Positions 59,356 through 64,000 of a DNA stretch of 64,000 nucleotides are shown here, piece by piece; position 1 is the stretch's first letter, and each line of letters begins with the position of its first letter. This stretch comes from Streptomyces aurantiogriseus. GTDB taxonomy: Bacteria; Actinomycetota; Actinomycetes; Streptomycetales; Streptomycetaceae. The notes beneath the pieces are model-generated. The model saw nothing but the letters and a program-made list of their open reading frames with translations, ran no database searches and was not told the origin of the DNA. Location of the stretch: positions 248,001 to 312,000 of the forward strand of contig NZ_BMSX01000010.1 in NCBI RefSeq assembly GCF_014649375.1, written 5' to 3'. The position numbers and the translations under genes were made by a program.

Positions 59356-60201
59356 ATGAAGCTTCGCAAGGTCACCGCCGCCTCGGCCGCCGTTCTCGCC
59401 CTCGCCCTGACCGCCACGGCGTGCGGCTCCGAGGACAAGGACGACTCGGGCAGCGGCTCCAGCGGCGGCGGCGACAAGATCAAGATCGGTATCAAGTACG
59501 ACCAGCCGGGCCTCGGCCTGAAGGAGCCCGACGGTTCCTTCTCGGGCTTCGACGTGGACGTCGCCACCTATGTCGCCAAGGAGCTCGGCTACGAGGCGAA
59601 CCAGATCGAGTTCGTCGAGACCAAGAGCGCCGACCGCGAGAACGCCCTCGCGCGCGGTGACGTGAAGTTCATCGTCGCCACCTACTCGATCAACGACGAG
59701 CGCAAGCAGAAGGTCGACTTCGCCGGCCCCTACCTGCTGGCCCACCAGGACCTGCTGGTCAAGGCCGACTCCAAGATCGCCGCGGGCGAGGACCTCAACG
59801 GCAAGAACCTCTGCTCGGTGACGGGCTCGACCTCGGCGCAGAACGTCAAGGACAAGATCGCCCCGAAGGCCAACCTGCGCCAGAACAGCGGCTACTCGGA
59901 GTGCATCGCCGCTCTGCAGAGCGGCGCGGTCGACGCGGTGACCACGGACGACTCGATCCTCGCGGGCTTCGCCGCGCAGGACAAGTACAAGGGCCAGTTC
60001 AAGCTGGTGGGCGAGAAGCTCAGCAACGAGAACTACGGCATCGGCGTCAAGAAGGGCGACAAGGCCACCGTCGACAAGATCAACGCCGCGCTGGAGAAGA
60101 TGGTCAGCGACAAGTCCTGGGACAAGGCGGTCACCGAGAACTTCGGCCCGGCGAACTACAAGAACGAGCCGGCCCCGAAGATCGGCGTCATCGTCAAGTA
60201 A
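59356..60201 (+). CDS. gluB: Glutamate-binding lipoprotein
   Basis: A 281-residue extracellular binding protein. The lipobox LALTATACGS (Cys23) follows a hydrophobic signal; residues ~30-281 form a type-II periplasmic binding fold (IKIGIKYDQPGLGL, FSGFDVDVATYVAKEL, VSIFSINDERK region as VATYSINDERKQKVDFAGPY). It captures glutamate for GluCD. GGAAGTTCACC precedes the ATG. A repeat and hairpin follow before gluC, possibly raising gluB expression relative to the membrane subunits. Confidence 0.93.
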   Translation: MKLRKVTAASAAVLALALTATACGSEDKDDSGSGSSGGGDKIKIGIKYDQPGLGLKEPDGSFSGFDVDVATYVAKELGYEANQIEFVETKSADRENALARGDVKFIVATYSINDERKQKVDFAGPYLLAHQDLLVKADSKIAAGEDLNGKNLCSVTGSTSAQNVKDKIAPKANLRQNSGYSECIAALQSGAVDAVTTDDSILAGFAAQDKYKGQFKLVGEKLSNENYGIGVKKGDKATVDKINAALEKMVSDKSWDKAVTENFGPANYKNEPAPKIGVIVK

Positions 60202-60202
60202 G

Positions 60203-60254
60203 GCGGCATCCGCACCCGATGCGGCATCCGCACGCCATGCGGCATCCGCTGCCG
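60203..60254 (+). repeat. Three tandem 18-bp repeats between gluB and gluC
   Basis: Two full 18-base units beginning GCGGCATCCGCAC at 60203 and 60221, and a third partial unit at 60239 (GCGGCATCCGCTGCCG). They start one base after the gluB stop codon. Each repeat includes GCGG-ATCCGC inverted bases that could form small stems. Confidence 0.85.
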
Positions 60255-60286
60255 TAGGAATCCCGCGGGCGACGTGGGATTCCGCG

Positions 60287-60326
60287 GGCGCGCCGCCGAC
60301 CGTCGCGATCACGGCGGCGGCGCGCC
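60287..60326 (+). other. Stable hairpin between gluB and gluC
   Basis: GGCGCGCCGCCG pairs perfectly with CGGCGGCGCGCC (12 bp, 16-base loop), with no T-tract. Rather than a full terminator it could protect the upstream gluB mRNA 3' end. Confidence 0.65.
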
Positions 60327-60371
60327 ACGCCCTCCTCCACGTACGCCACACACCCGGAAGCGCGGGAGATC

Positions 60372-61040
60372 GTGTTCGACTTTCTTGAAGGCTACGACGT
60401 CCTCGGGGCGTTCTGGATGACGATCAAACTGACCGTCTTCTCCGCCGTCGGCTCCCTGGTCTGGGGCACCCTGCTGGCCGCGATGCGGGTCAGCCCGGTC
60501 CCGCTGATGCGCGGGTTCGGCACCGCCTACGTCAACATCGTCCGGAACATCCCCCTGACAGTCATCATCGTCTTCACCTCGCTCGGCCTGGCCGACATCT
60601 TCGGTATGACGATGGGCGCGTCCGACAACTTCGAGCTCCAGGGCTTCCGGCTCGCGGTGCTCGGTCTGGCCGCCTACACCGCGGCCTTCGTCTGCGAGGC
60701 GATCCGTTCCGGCATCAACACCGTGCCCCTCGGCCAGGCCGAGGCGGCGCGCGCGATCGGGCTGGGCTTCACCCAGACGCTGGGGCTCGTCGTGCTGCCG
60801 CAGGCGTTCCGCGCGGTCATCGGACCGCTGGCCAACGTCCTGATCGCTCTGACCAAGAACACCACCGTGGCGGCCGCGATCAGCGTGCCCGAGGCGGCCC
60901 TCCTGATGAAGGGGATGATCGAGAACGAGGCCCAGACGCTGGCCATCGGCGCGGTCTTCGCCTTCGGGTTCGTGGTGCTGACCCTTCCCACCGGCCTGCT
61001 GCTCGGCTGGCTCGGCAAGCGACTGGCGGTGAAGCGATGA
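60372..61040 (+). CDS. gluC: Glutamate ABC transporter permease
   Basis: A 222-residue membrane protein with GTG start (GGGAGATC). It has the amino-acid permease pattern (AFWMTIKLTVFSAVGSLVWGTLLAAMR, NIVRNIPLTVIIVF, the EAA loop EAARAIGLGFTQTLGLVVLPQAFRAVIGPL) with about five hydrophobic helices. It pairs with GluD and GluA. The stop overlaps the gluD ATG by four bases. Confidence 0.92.
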   Translation: MFDFLEGYDVLGAFWMTIKLTVFSAVGSLVWGTLLAAMRVSPVPLMRGFGTAYVNIVRNIPLTVIIVFTSLGLADIFGMTMGASDNFELQGFRLAVLGLAAYTAAFVCEAIRSGINTVPLGQAEAARAIGLGFTQTLGLVVLPQAFRAVIGPLANVLIALTKNTTVAAAISVPEAALLMKGMIENEAQTLAIGAVFAFGFVVLTLPTGLLLGWLGKRLAVKR

Positions 61041-61942
61041 CCTCCGTCCTCTACGACGCGCCCGGCCCCCGCGCCAAGCGGCGCAACGTCCTTCTCTCCG
61101 TCCTCTTCTTCGTCCTCCTCGCCCTGGCGCTGTGGTGGATGTGGCAGAAGATGGACGAGAAGGAGCAGCTCGAATGGGCGCTGTGGGAGCCGTTCACCAC
61201 CTCCCAGGCATGGACCACATACCTGCTGCCGGGTCTCGGTGACACCCTGAAGGCCGCGGCGCTCGCCATGGTCATCGCCCTCCCGCTGGGCGCGGTCTTC
61301 GGTATCGCCCGCATGTCCGACCACCGCTGGGTGCGCGTCCCGGCCGGCGCGGTGGTCGAGTTCTTCCGGGCGATCCCGGTACTGCTGCTGATGCTGTTCG
61401 CCTTCGAGTTCTACGTCCGCTCCACGGACATCGGCAGCGAGCAGCGCCCCCTGTACGCCGTCGTCACCGGTCTGGTGCTCTACAACGCCTCGGTCCTCGC
61501 CGAGGTCGTCCGGGCCGGCATCCTCGCCCTGCCCAAGGGCCAGACGGAGGCCGCGTACGCGATCGGTCTGCGCAAGGGTCAGACGATGACCAGCATCCTG
61601 CTGCCGCAGGCGGTCACCGCGATGCTGCCGGCCATCGTCAGCCAGCTCGTGGTCATCGTGAAGGACACCGCGCTGGGCGGCGTGATGCTCGGATTCACCG
61701 AGTTGCTGAACTCGCGCAGCACGCTGGCGGCCAACTACGCCAACGTCGTACCCAGCTTCATCGTGGTGGCGATCATCTACATCGTGGTGAACTTCATCCT
61801 CACCAGCTTCGCGAGCTGGCTCGAGGGCCGGCTGCGGCGCAGCAAGCGCGGCACGGGTGCGGTGCTGGCGCCCGAAGAGGTCGAGGACAACCCCGCCGCG
61901 ATTCCGGGCACCTACGGAACAGGCGCGGGCGGCGCGGTCTGA
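61037..61942 (+). CDS. gluD: Glutamate ABC transporter permease
   Basis: A 301-residue partner of GluC. The EAA loop reads TEAAYAIGLRKGQTMTSILLPQAVTAML; about six hydrophobic helices are visible, the first at VLLSVLFFVLLALALWWMW. ATG overlaps the gluC stop, indicating translational coupling. The C-terminal ~35 residues are hydrophilic. A terminator follows. Confidence 0.92.
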   Translation: MTSVLYDAPGPRAKRRNVLLSVLFFVLLALALWWMWQKMDEKEQLEWALWEPFTTSQAWTTYLLPGLGDTLKAAALAMVIALPLGAVFGIARMSDHRWVRVPAGAVVEFFRAIPVLLLMLFAFEFYVRSTDIGSEQRPLYAVVTGLVLYNASVLAEVVRAGILALPKGQTEAAYAIGLRKGQTMTSILLPQAVTAMLPAIVSQLVVIVKDTALGGVMLGFTELLNSRSTLAANYANVVPSFIVVAIIYIVVNFILTSFASWLEGRLRRSKRGTGAVLAPEEVEDNPAAIPGTYGTGAGGAV

Positions 61943-61969
61943 CCCGCACTCAAGCGGTGTGACCTGTAC

Positions 61970-61999
61970 GGAGGCAGCGGCGAGCACGCCGCTGCCTCC
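61970..61999 (+). terminator. Terminator after gluABCD
   Basis: A perfect 12-bp stem GGAGGCAGCGGC / GCCGCTGCCTCC with six-base loop, then GTCGCTTG. It follows the gluD stop by ~30 bases. Confidence 0.8.
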
Positions 62000-62117
62000 G
62001 TCGCTTGACGAGGGAACCGGCAGTGGGTTGCATACGTTCTGTGATCGTGCACCCTGCTCCAACCTCTTGTTCACTTACGTCCCTGAGGACACCGTCGCGG
62101 GCAGGGGGCGCCACGCC

Positions 62118-63713
62118 GTGGACCCGGTGATCATCGTCGGAGCGGGGCCCGTGGGGCTCACGCTCGCCCTGGCACTGGCGCGTCAGGAGGTGCCGTCGAT
62201 CGTCCTCGACGAGGGCCCGGGCAAGGACGAACCGCGGCTCGCGCGCACCGTCGTACTCCGCGAGGACACCGCCGCCCTGGTGGAACGACTCACCGGCACA
62301 TCCCTCGCCGAGGCCGGCGTCCGCTGGGCCGGATGGCGGGCGATGCGACGCAGGCAGGTGACGCGCGAGATCACCTTCGACGACACCGAACCGGCTCCCC
62401 TGCACCTCGCCCAGCATGTGCTGACCGGCGCCCTGCGCGCGGCCCTCGCGGGCGAGCGGCTCGTGAAAATCGCCGTGGACAGCCGCCTGGACACCGTCGA
62501 GCAGGAACCTTCCGCTGTCACCGCCCACACCCGCGGCCCCAACGGCACATGGTGGCGCGGCAGTTACCTCGTCGGCTGCGACGGCCCCCGCTCCACGGTC
62601 CGCAAGCTCCAGGACATCCGCTTCCCCGGCCGTACGGCGGTGGAGCGACACGCCGTGGCCGCGCTGCGCGTGGAACTTCCGTGGACCGGTGAGGCGTTGC
62701 TCCATCGGATGCCGCCGTGGCGTACGTCCGGGCCCTCCGCCGGGGAAGTCACCGGACGCCCGCTGCCGGACGGCGTCTGGCGCCTGGACTGGCTGCTGCC
62801 CCCCGGCAAGGACCTCGTCACACCCGAGCTGCTGGTGGCCCGCGTGCGCGAGACCCTCGCGGGCTGGAGCGGCGGTTCGACGCCGGCGTACGAGCTGGTC
62901 GACACCGGTGTCCACACGGTCCACCACCGGCTGGCCCGCCGCTGGCGTGCCGGGCGGGTCTTCCTCGCCGGGGACGCCGCCCACCTGCTCGGCGCGCTCG
63001 GCACCCAGGGGCTCGACGAGGGCCTGCGCGACGCCGACAACCTCGCGTGGAAGCTGGCCCTGGCCTGGCATCACGGGCCGCACGAGGCGCTGCTGGACAG
63101 CTACCAGGCGGAGCGCCGCGCGGTGGTCGCCGCCCGCCTGCGCGCGGCCGACCAGGCGCTGCCCCTGCTGCGCGGCGGCGGTGGCATAAGGGCGTACGTC
63201 CCCGGCGCCGCCCGCGGTCATGACGTGCTGCTCACCGAGGGCCACCTGGGGCGCGGCCAGCTGGGCGCGCCGGGCGCCTACGCCGGCTCCCCGCTCGCGC
63301 CCCGGCCTCTGGAGGCGGAGGTGCCGGTGGACACGCCCCCCGGCGCACCCGTCGAGGACGTGCGCGTCACGGCGGAGGACGGCTCGTTCGTACGGCTGCG
63401 GGACCGGCTGGGCCGCGGTGCCCTGCTGGTCGTCCTGATCGCGCCCGGCACGGGCGTGTGGGAGCGCAAGCACTGGGTGAGCGCCGGGATCATGCCCCGG
63501 CTCGCCGCCGCGGTGACGGCGCTGCCCCGCCCGGCCGAACTGCTGGTGGCCGAGAGTTACCCGGGTGCGGCCGCCCACACGGTCCTGCTGGTCCGGCCCG
63601 ACGGGCACCTGGTCACCGCACTGAGCGGGGTCCGTCCGGCCGACCTGTACGCGGCGGCGGAGGCGGCGGTGGGAGGGCCGGTGGGAGCGGAGGCCGGCGC
63701 CGGGGCGAAGTGA
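62118..63713 (+). CDS. FAD-dependent monooxygenase (aromatic hydroxylase type)
   Basis: A 531-residue flavoprotein, GTG 62118 (VDPVIIVGAGPVGLTLALAL). The Rossmann GxGxxG motif is GAGPVG (~8-13), the group A monooxygenase GCDGPRST is at ~155, and the GDAAH motif (VFLAGDAAHLLGALGTQGLDEGLRDADNL) confirms the PHBH family. The last ~100 residues resemble the thioredoxin-like C-terminal domain of phenol 2-monooxygenases/MhpA-type enzymes (LLVVLIAPGTG). It hydroxylates aromatic or polyketide substrates, unspecified here. There is no obvious cluster partner in the window. Confidence 0.87.
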   Translation: MDPVIIVGAGPVGLTLALALARQEVPSIVLDEGPGKDEPRLARTVVLREDTAALVERLTGTSLAEAGVRWAGWRAMRRRQVTREITFDDTEPAPLHLAQHVLTGALRAALAGERLVKIAVDSRLDTVEQEPSAVTAHTRGPNGTWWRGSYLVGCDGPRSTVRKLQDIRFPGRTAVERHAVAALRVELPWTGEALLHRMPPWRTSGPSAGEVTGRPLPDGVWRLDWLLPPGKDLVTPELLVARVRETLAGWSGGSTPAYELVDTGVHTVHHRLARRWRAGRVFLAGDAAHLLGALGTQGLDEGLRDADNLAWKLALAWHHGPHEALLDSYQAERRAVVAARLRAADQALPLLRGGGGIRAYVPGAARGHDVLLTEGHLGRGQLGAPGAYAGSPLAPRPLEAEVPVDTPPGAPVEDVRVTAEDGSFVRLRDRLGRGALLVVLIAPGTGVWERKHWVSAGIMPRLAAAVTALPRPAELLVAESYPGAAAHTVLLVRPDGHLVTALSGVRPADLYAAAEAAVGGPVGAEAGAGAK

Positions 63714-63755
63714 CGTGAGCGCATGGGCGAGGCTCACACCCGGTGCGATGGTCGG

Positions 63756-63837
63756 TTGACCGTACTCACTGTCACTCTGCGGTCCGCATGATGACAGTGA
63801 GTTGACCGGTACGTACCGGCGTGGTGTACTCCGAATC
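63756..63837 (+). promoter_or_regulatory. Promoter with two inverted repeats for the leader peptide
   Basis: TTGACC (63802-63807) is separated by 17 bases from TGTACT (63825-63830), and the GTG start is seven bases on, so a near-consensus, leaderless promoter. ACTCACTGTCA (63764-63774) and TGACAGTGAGT (63792-63802) form a perfect 11-bp inverted repeat upstream, overlapping the -35 box. CCGGTACGTACCGG (63806-63819), a perfect 14-base palindrome, lies in the spacer. Another TTGACC occurs at 63756. Confidence 0.65.
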
Positions 63838-63924
63838 GTGACCGACACCTGTGTGCGCCTGTGGCGGAGGGTCCATATGGACCTCGTCCGCTATGCGGGC
63901 TGCGTGTGTCGTCCGTCCTGCTGA
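63838..63924 (+). CDS. Cysteine-containing putative leader peptide
   Basis: A 28-residue ORF starting GTG: MTDTCVRLWRRVHMDLVRYA followed by GCVCRPSC. This matches the short leader peptides of Streptomyces with an R-x-H-x-D-L-x-R core and a cysteine-rich end, known upstream of sulfur metabolism and transporter genes. They probably act in translation-coupled attenuation sensing cysteine. The controlled gene lies beyond the right end of the window. The -10 box seven bases upstream implies a leaderless message. Confidence 0.7.
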   Translation: MTDTCVRLWRRVHMDLVRYAGCVCRPSC

Positions 63925-64000
63925 ATTCGCACCCTTCTTCCACCGGCGCGCCGCCGATGCGCTCTCGTGCTGCCGCGCGCCCCGCGAACGCTCCCAGGAC

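Noticed and set aside
63957..64000. Possible start of another gene at ATG 63957
   Set aside because: Only 44 bases remain, no Shine-Dalgarno is seen, and the translation (RSRAAARPANAPR) is composition-driven; cannot be supported.

Overview
This is a high-GC chromosomal window from a Streptomyces or very close relative. The evidence is GC-rich third codon positions, frequent GTG/TTG starts, leaderless promoters with TAnnnT boxes, and a host gene order (histidine phosphatase, YdbC-like, TerD, nrdJ, nrdR, lexA, dinG-like helicase, siderophore genes, hflX, rsh, dapF, miaA, miaB, gluABCD) that I recognise from the S. coelicolor chromosome. All calls come from reading the sequence; no database search was run.

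Region 1 (1 to about 14.6 kb) is the late half of a siphovirus-type prophage, all on the + strand. It contains a tape-measure C-terminus with peptidase and transglycosylase domains, distal tail and Gp37-like tail proteins, and a run of tail-fibre proteins, one ending in a polysaccharide-deacetylase domain. Inserted between the fibres and the lysis genes is a cargo ('moron') block at 9.7-12.6 kb: an HNH-like zinc protein and two tandem paralogous proteins with a HEPN-type Rx4H motif plus a C-terminal Cys4 zinc ribbon. Each has its own apparently leaderless promoter; two of these carry the palindrome CCTGTACTACAGG inside a duplicated 41-bp block. This is the best candidate for an undescribed (possibly anti-phage or exclusion) system here. 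Membrane proteins and a cell-wall hydrolase follow.

Region 2 (14.6-18.7 kb) is accessory or junction DNA: a membrane-anchored hypothetical, a GNAT enzyme, an Xre/TPR regulator with its own palindromic operator, a divergent GHKL ATPase with two translationally coupled small genes, and a small conserved gene with a degenerate extra copy of its 3' end. No integrase or att site is visible.

Region 3 (18.7-64 kb) is core chromosome. Highlights are nrdR-nrdJ with two NrdR-box-like repeats; lexA with an SOS box and a DinG/XPD-type helicase; a compact hydroxamate/citrate-type siderophore locus; two paralogous secreted serine proteases, the second with a compensated double frameshift that removes the catalytic Asp; hflX; an M1 peptidase; an Rsh (p)ppGpp enzyme; dapF; miaA and miaB; a NarL-type two-component system; a KhtTU-like K+/H+ antiporter; a MazG-like hydrolase; a TAXI-type binding protein; and gluR-gluK next to the glutamate ABC transporter gluABCD. 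At the right edge a cysteine-rich leader peptide is preceded by a consensus promoter and two inverted repeats; the gene it should control lies beyond the window.
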